From Candidatus Contubernalis alkalaceticus (GTDB lineage Bacteria > Bacillota > Dethiobacteria > SKNC01), in contig NZ_CP054699.1 in assembly GCF_022558445.1 (NCBI RefSeq), forward strand, positions 2,090,004 through 2,154,003: a stretch of DNA of 64,000 nt, read 5' to 3'. Below, piece after piece: positions 44,950 through 53,626 of the stretch. Position numbers and translations under genes: made by a program. The notes beneath the pieces are model-generated. The model did no database searches. It saw only the letters and a program-made list of their open reading frames with translations, and was not told the origin of the DNA. Numbering within the stretch: position 1 is the first letter of the stretch; each line of letters starts with the position of its first letter.

Positions 44950-44990
44950 TTTAACTTGGGCCCTCCCATAAAAAAGCATGAGAGGCCCAA
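44950..44990 (-). terminator. Terminator-like hairpin after the dodecin gene
   Basis: A 13-bp stem built on TTGGGCC/GGCCCAA with an inner wobble pair and a short T-rich loop. The following T run is broken (GTTAAAAATATT), so it may be a weak terminator or a processing/stability hairpin before spoVAF. Confidence 0.6.
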
Positions 44991-44994
44991 AATG

Positions 44995-45204
44995 TTATTT
45001 TGGATCGTGTAAACCGAAAGCCAACTTAATGTTAGCTTTATAATCCACCAATTTTCCATCTTTAATACCTGCCGTCAAATTATAAACTTCTACTCCAGTA
45101 ATATCATCTAAAGTAGTGGACGCCCTTTCTACTGCGTCCTTTACGGCATCTTCCCAACCGTTACTAGATTCTCCCACCAATTCTATAACTTTTGCTACTC
45201 GCAT
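44995..45204 (-). CDS. Dodecin family flavin-binding protein
   Basis: 69 residues. RVAKVIELVGESSNGWEDAVKDAV with the conserved Trp, then TTLDDITGVEVYNLTAGI and VDYKANIKLAFGLHD, match dodecins, which form 12-mers that store riboflavin or FMN. ATG 45204 has a GGGGG site. Its place between spoVAB and spoVAF suggests forespore expression, which is inference only. Confidence 0.93.
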   Translation of the reverse strand: MRVAKVIELVGESSNGWEDAVKDAVERASTTLDDITGVEVYNLTAGIKDGKLVDYKANIKLAFGLHDPK

Positions 45205-45239
45205 AATGTAACCCCCTTTATGTTTTCATTTTAATTTCC

Positions 45240-45659
45240 TTACCACAGCCCGGGGACTAACCAATAAAACAAAGAGCCCATAACTTTCCCGAATACCATA
45301 GCGGTCACAAGCCTGGATAATTCTCCTTGAAGACCCAATCTTTTAGATAGTATAGGGAGAACATTCAGAACTTCTGTTAACGCTGCGGCCAACATTCCCA
45401 CGAAAACTCCCATTAACAAGCCTACAATCACGACCAAGAAAATGGGTGTAACAATATTCCATTCTAAAAATGTGGCAAGAGTACCAAGCACTGCTCCCAA
45501 AGTTATGGAATACTCAAAAAAAAGGCACCTATCTCCTGTCCCCGTCAACTGGGCCAGCCGAGGAACGATGTCCAGAATTGTAAGAAAAGCTACCAATGCT
45601 GTTCCCACCACGATTCCCTCCGCCAGGCCAATAATCATCATTAATATTATTCTGTCCAT
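45240..45659 (-). CDS. spoVAB: Stage V sporulation protein AB
   Basis: 139 residues with three to four membrane helices. GLAEGIVVGTALVAFLTILDIVPRLAQLTGT at the start and ALTEVLNVLPILSKRLGL are typical of SpoVAB. It is part of the dipicolinic-acid handling system of the spore. It starts 11 bases after the spoVAA stop. Confidence 0.92.
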   Translation of the reverse strand: MDRIILMMIIGLAEGIVVGTALVAFLTILDIVPRLAQLTGTGDRCLFFEYSITLGAVLGTLATFLEWNIVTPIFLVVIVGLLMGVFVGMLAAALTEVLNVLPILSKRLGLQGELSRLVTAMVFGKVMGSLFYWLVPGLW

Positions 45660-45670
45660 ATCTAACTTCC

Positions 45671-46321
45671 TTATTCTTTCCCATTATTTTTGTCTTGGTC
45701 AATATGATAATTTTTATTTTTTTCTTTTGCCCTAACGTATTTATTTATGTTTTCCTCATAAAGAAAGATTTCCATTTCCAGGGGACTGGGTTCCCGATTA
45801 AATCGCTTTTTTAAAAAATGATTAAAAAACAAAGTCATACCCAGACCTATACCCAGGGAATAAGGAATTTGGAGAATTAATGGATTTGCATTTTCTTCAC
45901 CGGTCAACATTTTGAAAATCTGTTGATGTACCGTTGGCATACTGACATCCGCATGAAAATTAATTATGGCCATCCCTGAACCAATAAATAGCAGAATACA
46001 TACTAAAGGCAGATATAACAATTTAAAATAATGAAAAGGAAACAAAGATCTCTCCGCCTTTTTTATCACTAAATCTGAACTTCCTGTAATCTGTATGCTC
46101 AGTTCAGGGTAATACATATGAATTAACTTTATGAAAAACAGAGAGGACAGCACCTTTTTACCATCCTGTTTATCAAAGTCTATTTTTACAGGTATTTTAC
46201 TTATTTTATCTTTGTAGTATGGATTCCCTTCTATTTCCGCCAATGTCCCTAACAACACCTGTTCTTCCGCTGAAATTTCAACCATGGAAGAAAGATAAAG
46301 ATAAATCGTCTGATCAGGCAT
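45671..46321 (-). CDS. spoVAA: Stage V sporulation protein AA
   Basis: 216 residues. The soluble N-terminal domain starts QTIYLYLSSMVEISAEEQVLLGTLAEIEG, a SpoVAA signature; two membrane segments follow (about residues 98-118 and 148-166). Like its homologues it is short and basic at the C-terminus. It overlaps the small upstream gene by eight bases. Confidence 0.9.
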   Translation of the reverse strand: MPDQTIYLYLSSMVEISAEEQVLLGTLAEIEGNPYYKDKISKIPVKIDFDKQDGKKVLSSLFFIKLIHMYYPELSIQITGSSDLVIKKAERSLFPFHYFKLLYLPLVCILLFIGSGMAIINFHADVSMPTVHQQIFKMLTGEENANPLILQIPYSLGIGLGMTLFFNHFLKKRFNREPSPLEMEIFLYEENINKYVRAKEKNKNYHIDQDKNNGKE

Positions 46322-46517
46322 AATAATTAGTAATTAACTCCAACGGATATGTTGGATAATAATAGTGTATTGAATTGCCCTGCCAAACCATTCTGGAACG
46401 ACTGGGTTCTTGATCATCCGAGGGACGCAGAATAAACTGCCAAATTAGTAAAATCAGGAGAATCATCACTACTAATGATATCACAGTTAACAACTGTTCC
46501 TTTATTATCTTTGACAT
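46314..46517 (-). CDS. Small single-pass membrane protein, unknown
   Basis: 67 residues from ATG 46517 (MSKIIKEQLL), preceded by AGGTGG. The one strong membrane segment (about residues 10-30, VISLVVMILLILLIWQFIL) is followed by a short Tyr-rich tail (GNSIHYYYPTYPLELITNYYA). It is translationally coupled to spoVAA by an eight-base overlap and lies between sigF and spoVAA, so a forespore role is plausible. No family recognised. Confidence 0.6.
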   Translation of the reverse strand: MSKIIKEQLLTVISLVVMILLILLIWQFILRPSDDQEPSRSRMVWQGNSIHYYYPTYPLELITNYYA

Positions 46518-46666
46518 ATAACCACCTAATCCTAACATTACAGCCGGGCTTCCCCTACTAAATTTAAATAAAAATCCATAACTGGTTTACTTTTGTTTTA
46601 CTGTAATGATATTAATTTTAAGATTAGTATGCGTTATTTAAATGATAATTATAATATAATCCTTTT

Positions 46667-47395
46667 TTAAGAATTCATAGCTTCTCTTAATTTTTTTAAT
46701 ATTTTCCTTTCCAAACGGGAAACCTGCTCTTGAGATATTCCTAATTTTTGAGCAGCCTCCTGTTGAGTTTTCTCTTCAAAAAAACGTAAAAAGATAATAT
46801 TTCGTTCAACAGAAGGTAACCCAGCCAGGAGAGATTTTAAAGTGATTCTATTAATCATCAATTCCTCCTTAATCTCTGTGGCTGCCAAATTATCATTCTG
46901 ATATGTACTGCCATTAACTAAACAAGAATCATAAGATAAAGGCTTCAACCCAACTTCCATGGCCATAACAATGTCTTCCCGGGATATCTTTAATTCTTCA
47001 GAAAGTTCCCGTAGAGAAGGTTCCCTCCCTGATATTCTTAAAAACTCTTCCTTTTTCATTTTAATCTGCTCAGATAAAACAATCAGCGCTCTACTGGCTT
47101 TAATCATACTATTTTTCCGAAGGTACATCTTAATTTCCCCCAGAATTACCGGAACAGCATAGGTTGAAAATTTAACCTTTTTACCAATATCAAACCTGTC
47201 TACTGCTTTAAGCAGTCCAATACAACCTACCTGGAAAAGATCCTCCGACTCTTCCCGAGAAAAATTAAACCTTTTTACCAGGTTTTTAATCAAAGGCATA
47301 TTCATTTCAACTATTTTTTCCCGGGAGGGGACATCTCCCCCTTGGGCTTTCCTAAATAAATCTTCGTTATGCATAACTTCCTTTTCAAAGTCCAT
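46667..47395 (-). CDS. sigF: Forespore sigma factor SigF
   Basis: The first forespore-specific sigma factor. Region 2 includes NLVKRFNFSREESEDLFQVGCIGLLKAVDRFD and FSTYAVPVILGEIKMYLR. Region 3 includes EPSLRELSEELKIS. Region 4 has EEKTQQEAAQKLGISQEQVSRLERK. Length is about 243 residues. I prefer ATG 47395 with GGGTG upstream over the ATG at 47407, which has no site. It is the third gene of the classic spoIIAA-spoIIAB-sigF operon. Confidence 0.96.
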   Translation of the reverse strand: MDFEKEVMHNEDLFRKAQGGDVPSREKIVEMNMPLIKNLVKRFNFSREESEDLFQVGCIGLLKAVDRFDIGKKVKFSTYAVPVILGEIKMYLRKNSMIKASRALIVLSEQIKMKKEEFLRISGREPSLRELSEELKISREDIVMAMEVGLKPLSYDSCLVNGSTYQNDNLAATEIKEELMINRITLKSLLAGLPSVERNIIFLRFFEEKTQQEAAQKLGISQEQVSRLERKILKKLREAMNS

Positions 47396-47407
47396 AATCA
47401 CACCCAT

Positions 47408-47848
47408 CTAATTGGAATAATTATTCATCTTATTTAAAATCCTCTTAGTCATCTTAATAGTAGTGCCTTTGTTTTTTTCTGACAGCACTTCTAATCCATC
47501 CATAAATTTTTCCATCAATGTAAATCCCATCCCGGAACGCTCCTGATCTGGGATGGTAGTATACAGGGGTTCACGGGCTTTTTCCACATTTTCTATACCT
47601 ATTCCACTGTCTGTTATTTCCACTTCTAACCCCTCTTCAAACAGTACTCCCTTAATGACAATTAAGCCGGTTTTATTCGGATAAGCATGAATCACCGCAT
47701 TGGTGACAGCTTCAGATACGGCAGTTTTTATTTCGTTTATCTCTTCTAAGGTAGGATCCAGTTGAGAGGCAAACGCAGCCACCACTATTCTGGCAAAGGA
47801 TTCATTTTGAGACTTGCTTAAAATTTCTAATTTCATAATATTTTTCAT
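47408..47848 (-). CDS. spoIIAB: Anti-sigma F factor / serine kinase
   Basis: Holds SigF inactive and phosphorylates SpoIIAA. It is a GHKL ATPase: the N box [12 protein letters not shown], the G1 box [12 protein letters not shown] and the G2 box RSGMGFTLM are all visible. 146 residues. The spacing to spoIIAA is five bases. A GGGGG site precedes the ATG. Confidence 0.96.
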   Translation of the reverse strand: MKNIMKLEILSKSQNESFARIVVAAFASQLDPTLEEINEIKTAVSEAVTNAVIHAYPNKTGLIVIKGVLFEEGLEVEITDSGIGIENVEKAREPLYTTIPDQERSGMGFTLMEKFMDGLEVLSEKNKGTTIKMTKRILNKMNNYSN

Positions 47849-47853
47849 TTCCT

Positions 47854-48198
47854 CTACCCCCTTAATAAATTTACTATGGCTTCCTCTTCCCTTTCATAAC
47901 AAGGAATCACCTTATCCATACCTCCAGCATAAAATACCTTTTTTACCTGAGACTGCATTCCAAAAACCACTACCTTTCCACCCTTATTTTTCAGTTGATT
48001 TAATCGGCCCAGTAAAGCTCCAATCCCTGAACTGTCCATAAAAGTTAAACCAGACATATCTACCACCAAATATTTTACCTTTCTTTTATGTAATTCTTCC
48101 TTAACCATGTCCTTAAATATTTGTGCAGTATGATGGTCCAATTCTCCCTGTAAAGAGGTTATCAGCACCTCTCCTGAAGCTCTTAATTCAATTTTCAT
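47854..48198 (-). CDS. spoIIAA: Anti-anti-sigma factor
   Basis: A STAS-domain protein that frees SigF when dephosphorylated. The phosphorylatable Ser lies in [16 protein letters not shown]. 114 residues from ATG 48198, which has the GGGAGGGG site; the longer frame begins with a poor TTG. It is driven by a sigma-H-type promoter about 50 bases upstream. Confidence 0.95.
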   Translation of the reverse strand: MKIELRASGEVLITSLQGELDHHTAQIFKDMVKEELHKRKVKYLVVDMSGLTFMDSSGIGALLGRLNQLKNKGGKVVVFGMQSQVKKVFYAGGMDKVIPCYEREEEAIVNLLRG

Positions 48199-48248
48199 GC
48201 GTTCCCCTCCCAATGCCTGTCAAAGGCAAAGTAATCCTTATTATGGAA

Positions 48249-48276
48249 ATTCTACATGGGAGGTAATTTTACCTGC
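48249..48276 (-). promoter_or_regulatory. Sigma-H-type promoter of the spoIIA operon
   Basis: GCAGGTAAA (-35) and GTAGAAT (-10) lie 12 bases apart on the minus strand. They fit the sigma-H consensus RnAGGAwww / RnnGAAT with one mismatch. Sigma-H transcription of spoIIA is established in Bacillus. Confidence 0.7.
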
Positions 48277-48300
48277 AAAAAAAAATGCCCTAACAGGGCA
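48277..48300 (-). terminator. Rho-independent terminator after dacF
   Basis: TGCCCT pairs with AGGGCA across a 3-base loop (GTT), followed by nine T residues on the minus strand. It separates dacF from the spoIIA promoter. Confidence 0.85.
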
Positions 48301-48314
48301 AAAGGTTCTCTTTT

Positions 48315-49484
48315 TTATCGTCCAAACTGAACCCACTTTGACAGAATTCTTTTATATATTTGAAAGATGGAAGCTCGAGGCACTTCTTTTTCTGCCAGCA
48401 GGTCTTCCTTGACAGCTTCTTTTCCATTCCCTAAGACAACCAACTTTCCCAGCTTTTCTCCTATCTCAATGGGAGCTTCCAGCGAATGGGTTATTTTAAT
48501 CTCCGTTTTAAAGTCCTGTTCATCTGTCTTTTTTAGCAGTATTCCTACTTTCTCCGCCAGCACCAGGTTAACGTGAGTATCTGTGCCTTTTTCCAGTTGG
48601 ACTTTTGCCATGACATCGTTCTTTTCAGCTATGTGTACTGTTTTATAATTGGCAAAAGCATAATCTAATAGTGTTTGTGCTTCAGCAAAACGGGTCTTGC
48701 TGTCCGGAGCATTCATGATGATTGAGATAAACCTTGTATTATCCCTTTGGGCTGTAGCTGATACACAATGACCCGCCGGGCTGGTATATCCTGTTTTTAA
48801 ACCATCACAACCGGAATAATAGCGAACCATACGGTTGGTATTGCTTAAGAATACCCCTTCTTCACTTATTTTGCCCTTTAAAAACTCCTCATCCATCCAG
48901 ATAGTAAACCATTCATGCACCTGAGGATATTCTAACAAAGCCCTGGACATGAGCATAATATCATAGGCTGTGGAATGATGCCCCTCCACATGAAGCCCAC
49001 AGGCATTTTCAAACCAGGTATTATTCATTCCTAATTGAGAAGCCCTTTGGTTCATCATATCTACAAATCCTTCTAAAGATCCCGCTAAATGTTCAGCAAT
49101 GGCTACTGAAGCATCGTTTCCAGAACCTACGGAAATGCCAATTAAAAGGTCTTCCACCGTTACCACATTTCCCGGACTTAAAAATATTTGGGACCCTCCC
49201 ATAGCAGCGGCCCGATCGCTTATGACAACCTCATCCTCCATACTTATTTTACCGCTTTCCAATGCCTCCATGCAAAGCAGCAGGGTCATAATTTTGGTTA
49301 TGCTGGCCGGATATACAATCTCATGCATATTCTTCTCAAATATAACTTCTCCTGTGGTGGCATCCACCAGCAATGCAGATTCTGCTTTAAAATCAAAATC
49401 CGCCTCCTGGGATGATACCCGGCCAATAAATCCAACCAGTAACAGCATAATCAGAACCATAGATAAATGTTTTCTTTTAATCAT
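48315..49484 (-). CDS. dacF: D-alanyl-D-alanine carboxypeptidase, DacF type
   Basis: Modifies forespore-side peptidoglycan. A signal peptide (to about residue 26) precedes the SxxK motif in PASITKIMTLLL, SGN in SVGSGNDASVA and KTG in DGLKTGYTSPAGH; a basic amphipathic C-terminus follows. 389 residues. In Bacillus dacF likewise lies directly upstream of spoIIA. It is a paralogue of dacB at 33.1 kb. Confidence 0.9.
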   Translation of the reverse strand: MIKRKHLSMVLIMLLLVGFIGRVSSQEADFDFKAESALLVDATTGEVIFEKNMHEIVYPASITKIMTLLLCMEALESGKISMEDEVVISDRAAAMGGSQIFLSPGNVVTVEDLLIGISVGSGNDASVAIAEHLAGSLEGFVDMMNQRASQLGMNNTWFENACGLHVEGHHSTAYDIMLMSRALLEYPQVHEWFTIWMDEEFLKGKISEEGVFLSNTNRMVRYYSGCDGLKTGYTSPAGHCVSATAQRDNTRFISIIMNAPDSKTRFAEAQTLLDYAFANYKTVHIAEKNDVMAKVQLEKGTDTHVNLVLAEKVGILLKKTDEQDFKTEIKITHSLEAPIEIGEKLGKLVVLGNGKEAVKEDLLAEKEVPRASIFQIYKRILSKWVQFGR

Positions 49485-49544
49485 CTTATCCCCCTAAAGA
49501 GTTCAGTTAGTTTTTATAACAGTTAAACACTCCTGTTTAAGCAT

Positions 49545-49575
49545 TATTTTATCCGTCTATAACAAAATAATACAA
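49545..49575 (-). promoter_or_regulatory. Possible sigma-F-type promoter of dacF
   Basis: GGATAAAATA on the minus strand fits the sigma-F -10 consensus GGnnAnAnTn at every fixed base. The -35 16 bases upstream (TTGTA) fits GywTA poorly. Forespore control of dacF is expected from Bacillus. Confidence 0.35.
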
Positions 49576-49611
49576 TCACCCTAAAAAATGTTTTAATATA
49601 GCCAAACTATG

Positions 49612-49640
49612 TTGAAAAAGAAAATATAACCTGCTAAAAT
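49612..49640 (+). promoter_or_regulatory. Sigma-A-type promoter of the selenoprotein gene
   Basis: TTGAAA and TAAAAT with a 17-base spacer on the plus strand. The start would be near 49647, 24 bases before the ATG. It shows that the plus-strand gene has its own transcription unit. Confidence 0.75.
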
Positions 49641-49670
49641 CTTAAATATATAATTCAGGGAGGCAGCAAG

Positions 49671-50150
49671 ATGAACCAGATAAAATTATGAGGTAATTCA
49701 AAAGAAAACCTTTCCGGTGGAAAGTGTCCTACATGTAAAACTACCGGCCAACCAGTGGAAACAGTTACAGTGAAAAATTTAGTCCTTAATACACTAATTG
49801 TAAAAGGTAAGGATTACCATATTTGCTTGAACCCTAACTGTGATACCATTTATTATTCTGAAGAAGTCCAATATAAAAAGCATGATTTACAAGTTAAGGT
49901 ATGGTTTAAAGAGAGTTCACCGGTGACTGTCTGTTATTGTACAGAAGTTACCGATGAGGATATTCTAACCCACATTGTAAAACACAAGTGCTGCAAAGAC
50001 ATGGGGGATATCAAAAAACATACCGGGGCCAACAGCGGTGATGAATGCCTGGTTAAAAATCCCACTGGAAAATGATGCGGCCCTTCGGTGCAATCGGTGA
50101 TTGCCAAAGCAAATATAATACTCTGTACGGAAGAAAAAAACGGGGAATAA
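49671..50150 (+). CDS. Putative CopZ-type iron-sulfur/zinc metallochaperone with two selenocysteines
   Basis: Read with UGA as selenocysteine, this is a 159-residue protein: ATG 49671 (GGGAGG site eight bases before), UGA at 49689-49691 (residue 7), UGA at 50073-50075 (residue 135) and TAA at 50148. The middle carries CPTC (19-22), CLNPNC (52-57), CYC (88-90), CC (107-108) and NPTGK-U-CGP (130-138). This cysteine pattern matches the N-terminal domain of CopZ-type copper chaperones, which binds zinc and a [2Fe-2S] cluster; there the end reads NPSGRCC or NPxGKCCGP (from memory), so U135 replaces a conserved Cys. Each UGA is followed by a GGU-loop hairpin. It is the only plus-strand gene in the window. 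A conventional reading would give only a 106-residue fragment from GTG 49755 lacking both ends. Confidence 0.85.
49710..49724 (+). promoter_or_regulatory. Bacterial SECIS element 1
   Basis: CTTTCC-GGT-GGAAAG: a perfect 6-bp stem with a GGU apical loop. The loop starts 25 bases after the first UGA, within the range used by SelB-bound bacterial SECIS hairpins. Confidence 0.8.
50090..50104 (+). promoter_or_regulatory. Bacterial SECIS element 2
   Basis: GCAATC-GGT-GATTGC: a perfect 6-bp stem with a GGU loop starting 21 bases after the second UGA. The bases just after this UGA (GGCCCTTCGGTGCA) resemble the Escherichia coli fdhF SECIS region as I remember it. Confidence 0.85.
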
Positions 50151-50161
50151 CCCCGTTTTTT
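50136..50161 (+). terminator. Bidirectional terminator between the selenoprotein gene and pdp
   Basis: AACGGGG pairs with CCCCGTT around AATAA, followed by TTTTTT on the plus strand; the A run before it serves the minus strand. The selenoprotein stop TAA lies in the loop. It closes two convergent transcripts. Confidence 0.9.
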
Positions 50162-50193
50162 CGTATTAAAACCAATCTCGTCCGCCTTCCCTA

Positions 50194-51504
50194 CTACTCC
50201 CCAGTTATATAATCATATATTAGAGGAGGAATTAAGGGTTCATCTACAGATATAACCAAAGCCTCTTTCAGTAACTCTATAGCAGCCTCAAATTTCTTCT
50301 CAGAATTGCTATGAATTCTAAATAGTGTTTCCCCTTTTTTTACTCTTTCCCCTATTTTTTTAAACAGTTCAACCCCTACAGCTAAATCTATCTTATCTTC
50401 TTTCTTTTCCCTGCCGGCCCCCAGTGTCATGGCCGCCATGCCTACCTTAAAAGCATCAACCTCCTGCACAAAACCCTCGGTCTGAGCCTTAAAATCTTGA
50501 ATCATACCCGCCCTGGGCAAAAGTTCCACATCCTCTATTCCCTGTATACTTCCTCCCTGCTTTTTAACAAAGGATATAAACTTTTCCAGGGCTCTACCTG
50601 AATAGAGAATCTCCTTCAACCTTGCCTCCGCCAATTCCAGGTGATCTTCTTTTCCGCCCAGCACCAGCATACAGGATCCTAATTTTAAACATAAATTTGT
50701 CAGATCCAAGGGCCCCTCTCCCCGTAAAGTCAGCAACACTTCTTTCATCTCCAGAGCATTTCCCACGGTTCTTCCCAAGGGTTGGTTCATATCCGTAATA
50801 AAGGCTGCCGTTTTCACTCCCAGCCTGGTTCCGATTCTTACCATACTTTCCGCCAGGTCTTGAGCTTCAGATAAAGTTTTCATAAAAGCTCCGGCACCCA
50901 TTTTTACATCTAACACCAGGGCATCAGTTCCGGAAGCATATTTTTTACTCATGATGGAACTGGCAATCAAAGGGATGCTGTCCACCGTGGCCGTTACATC
51001 CCGCAGGGCATATAACTGTTTGTCGGCAGGAACCAGGTTGTCCGTCTGACCGACAATACATAAACCATTATCCAGCACTCTGTCTATGAACTCCTCCCGG
51101 GAAAGATGCACCTCAAAACCCTCCAAGGCCCTCAGCTTATCTATGGTGCCCCCGGTGTGGCCTAACCCCCTGCCGGACATCTTGGCCACAGGAATGCCTG
51201 CCGCAGCCGCCAGAGGAGCCAGAACCAGTGTAGTTTTATCCCCTACTCCCCCGGTACTGTGTTTATCCACCTTTACACCGGCAATGGAGGATAGATTAAT
51301 AATTTCACCAGAATGAGCCATCACTTCAGTGAATTCTGTCAATTCTTCATCACTCATGCCTTGAAAATAAACAGCCATCAAGAAAGCTGCCATCTGGTAA
51401 TCGGCAATCCATCCTTTTACATATCCCCCCAGTAAAAACTCTATCTCCTGCTTGTTAATTTTTTTTCCTTCTCTTTTTTTTAAAATTATTTGGTATGCAT
51501 TCAT
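50194..51504 (-). CDS. pdp: Pyrimidine-nucleoside phosphorylase
   Basis: Splits uridine and thymidine with phosphate. [22 protein letters not shown] opens the helical domain. [20 protein letters not shown] is the phosphate-binding signature, and [28 protein letters not shown] binds the nucleoside. 436 residues. It overlaps deoB by four bases, forming a nucleoside salvage pair. Confidence 0.95.
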   Translation of the reverse strand: MNAYQIILKKREGKKINKQEIEFLLGGYVKGWIADYQMAAFLMAVYFQGMSDEELTEFTEVMAHSGEIINLSSIAGVKVDKHSTGGVGDKTTLVLAPLAAAAGIPVAKMSGRGLGHTGGTIDKLRALEGFEVHLSREEFIDRVLDNGLCIVGQTDNLVPADKQLYALRDVTATVDSIPLIASSIMSKKYASGTDALVLDVKMGAGAFMKTLSEAQDLAESMVRIGTRLGVKTAAFITDMNQPLGRTVGNALEMKEVLLTLRGEGPLDLTNLCLKLGSCMLVLGGKEDHLELAEARLKEILYSGRALEKFISFVKKQGGSIQGIEDVELLPRAGMIQDFKAQTEGFVQEVDAFKVGMAAMTLGAGREKKEDKIDLAVGVELFKKIGERVKKGETLFRIHSNSEKKFEAAIELLKEALVISVDEPLIPPLIYDYITGE

Positions 51505-52688
51505 CTGCTGCCCGCCTTTTCTACAACTTCCTTTGCAAAACTAGTACCATTTTTTATTCCTTCAATTTTAAATATCTCAGATAACGTTGCCGCCACATCG
51601 GCAAAGGTTTCCCTAACTCCCAAGTTTACCCCCTGTAATATGTTTTTTCCATAAACTAATAAAGGTACATATTCCCGAGTATGATCTGTACTCTCCATGG
51701 TAGGATCACACCCGTGGTCTGCAGTTATAATTATCATATCCGTAGGACTTAAAAGGTTACATAAATCAGGAAGGGCATCATCAAATTCCCTCAAAGCCAT
51801 ATAATAGCCTTCAGGGTCATTGCGGTGTCCGTAAAGCATATCAAAGTCCACCAGGTTAGCAAATACCAATCCCTCTGAAGAAGATTTCAAAACCTTCTTA
51901 ATTACTTCCAGGCCTTCTTTATTTCCTTTGGTGGGAAATGATTGAGTAATACCAAAACCGGCAAATATATCATATATTTTCCCAATGGAAATTACCTGAT
52001 GTCCTTTTTCTTTTATGTAATCCAGGATGGTTTTTTCAAAGGGTTTAAGGGGATAATCCTTTCGCCCGGTAGTCCGGGTAAAAGCTCCCGGAACTCCTTT
52101 AAAGGGACGGGCAATAACTCTCCCTACGGCATAATCCTCCTTTAAGATTTCCCGGGCTTTTTCACACCATTTGTACAGAATTTCCACTCCGACCACTTCC
52201 TCATGAGCTGCAATCTGGAACACGCTGTCCGCTGAAGTATACACAATAGGCCTGCCGGTAACCAGGTGTTTTTCACCCAATTCCTCAATCACAATAGTTC
52301 CGGAAGCCGCTTTGTTTCCAATAACTTTCCTGCCAATGGCTTTTTCAAAGGAATTAATTATTTCCTCAGGAAAACCCTGGCAGAATAATGGAAAAGGCTG
52401 ATTTAAAATTAAACCAGCCATCTCCCAATGGCCGGTAATAGTATCTTTCCCCGCAGACTTTTCATTCATTTTACCAAAACAGGCCAGAGGTTTATCCATC
52501 AGCCTTATGCCTTGAACAGGTGCTATGTTCCCTAATCCGAAAGCCTCCAAATTAGGAAGATCAATTCCCTTCAATGCTTTAGAAATATTGCCTAGAGTAA
52601 AACTTCCTTCATCTCCATATTCACCGGCATCAGGAAGCTCCCCTACGCCTAATCCATCCAACACAATAACTAACACACGGCTAATCAT
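51501..52688 (-). CDS. deoB: Phosphopentomutase
   Basis: Interconverts ribose-1- and ribose-5-phosphate. [29 protein letters not shown] metal motif at the start (seen here as [16 protein letters not shown]), [33 protein letters not shown] and [24 protein letters not shown] are all diagnostic. 395 residues. It works with pdp on nucleoside breakdown. Confidence 0.95.
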   Translation of the reverse strand: MISRVLVIVLDGLGVGELPDAGEYGDEGSFTLGNISKALKGIDLPNLEAFGLGNIAPVQGIRLMDKPLACFGKMNEKSAGKDTITGHWEMAGLILNQPFPLFCQGFPEEIINSFEKAIGRKVIGNKAASGTIVIEELGEKHLVTGRPIVYTSADSVFQIAAHEEVVGVEILYKWCEKAREILKEDYAVGRVIARPFKGVPGAFTRTTGRKDYPLKPFEKTILDYIKEKGHQVISIGKIYDIFAGFGITQSFPTKGNKEGLEVIKKVLKSSSEGLVFANLVDFDMLYGHRNDPEGYYMALREFDDALPDLCNLLSPTDMIIITADHGCDPTMESTDHTREYVPLLVYGKNILQGVNLGVRETFADVAATLSEIFKIEGIKNGTSFAKEVVEKAGSR

Positions 52689-52735
52689 CTTGTTTATTAA
52701 CTCCTTTATCTTATGTTGAAATCCCGCTTCATGTT

Positions 52736-53626
52736 TTAGGCCCTGGGATGTGACTTTTCATACACCCCTCGCAGCCTTTTGCGGGTAATATGTGTATAAA
52801 TCTGAGTGGTAGAAATATCTGCATGTCCCAACATCTCCTGCACTGAGCGTAAATCAGCACCATTTTCCAAAAGATGAGTAGCAAAGGAATGTCTTAAGGT
52901 ATGAGGAGTAATCTTTCTCTTTATATCTGCCAGTTGGGCATATTTTTTAATAATCTTCCAAAAACCCTGCCGAGTCAGCCGCTTACCGTGATGATTCACA
53001 AAAAAAGCCTCTTCACCATCTGTTTTAACCAGTTTTGGCCGGGACTTTTCCAAATAATAAAAAATATTTTTTATAGCAACTTTCCCCAGGGGAACAATTC
53101 TTTCTTTATTTCCCTTCCCAATGCACCTCAGATAGCCAGAATCAATATTTATGTCCGTCTTATTCAATGATACCATCTCAGAAACCCTGATTCCCGTAGC
53201 ATAAATTACTTCCAACATAGCCTTATCCCGTATACCTGTAACTTCCAGTTGATTGGGCTGGCTCAAAAGCAGGTCCACTTCACTGATACTTAAAATTTCC
53301 GGTAATTTTTTTTCTTGACGGGGTGACTCCAGGTTTGAAGAAGGATCTTGTTTTACCACCTGCTCTTCAATCAAAAAATGATAAAAAGAACGGATAGAAG
53401 CCAGATTTCTGGAAATGGTAGAAACCGCCCTGCCTTTTTTTTGGAGATGCAGTAAATATGACACAATGTCGTTCCTGCATACGTTGACAGGATTGCTGCA
53501 GTTATTACTATTTAAAAAAGAAAAAAAACTTTTCAAGTCTCTACCATAAGATTCCAATGTATTTTTTGCCAATCCCTTTTCCACTTCTAAAAAATACTGG
53601 TATTCTTTAAACCACTTATCATTCAT
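52736..53626 (-). CDS. xerD: Tyrosine recombinase XerD
   Basis: Resolves chromosome dimers at dif. An N-terminal SAM-like domain ([23 protein letters not shown]) is followed by the catalytic domain with Arg in [37 protein letters not shown] and the nucleophile Tyr in TQIYTH. 296 residues. The order spoIIM - yqzK-like - xerD - deoB - pdp is that of Bacillus, so it is the housekeeping recombinase and not a mobile-element integrase. Confidence 0.94.
   Translation of the reverse strand: MNDKWFKEYQYFLEVEKGLAKNTLESYGRDLKSFFSFLNSNNCSNPVNVCRNDIVSYLLHLQKKGRAVSTISRNLASIRSFYHFLIEEQVVKQDPSSNLESPRQEKKLPEILSISEVDLLLSQPNQLEVTGIRDKAMLEVIYATGIRVSEMVSLNKTDINIDSGYLRCIGKGNKERIVPLGKVAIKNIFYYLEKSRPKLVKTDGEEAFFVNHHGKRLTRQGFWKIIKKYAQLADIKRKITPHTLRHSFATHLLENGADLRSVQEMLGHADISTTQIYTHITRKRLRGVYEKSHPRA

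Noticed and set aside
46539..46666. Sigma-G promoter before the small gene and spoVAA
   Set aside because: GCATA is present, but no -10 box fits the required spacing well enough to call.
49755..50075. Conventional 106-residue gene starting at GTG 49755
   Set aside because: It has no ribosome site, lacks the CPTC motif upstream and ends just before a conserved Cys-rich motif; the UGA-recoded frame has promoter, ribosome site and family match.
49671..50150. Pseudogene with two nonsense mutations
   Set aside because: Both interruptions are UGA, both are followed by GGU-loop hairpins at suitable distance, and the rest of the frame is intact with all conserved Cys.
52736..53626. Phage or transposon integrase
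   Set aside because: Synteny (spoIIM-xerD-deoB-pdp) and length identify the housekeeping XerD.
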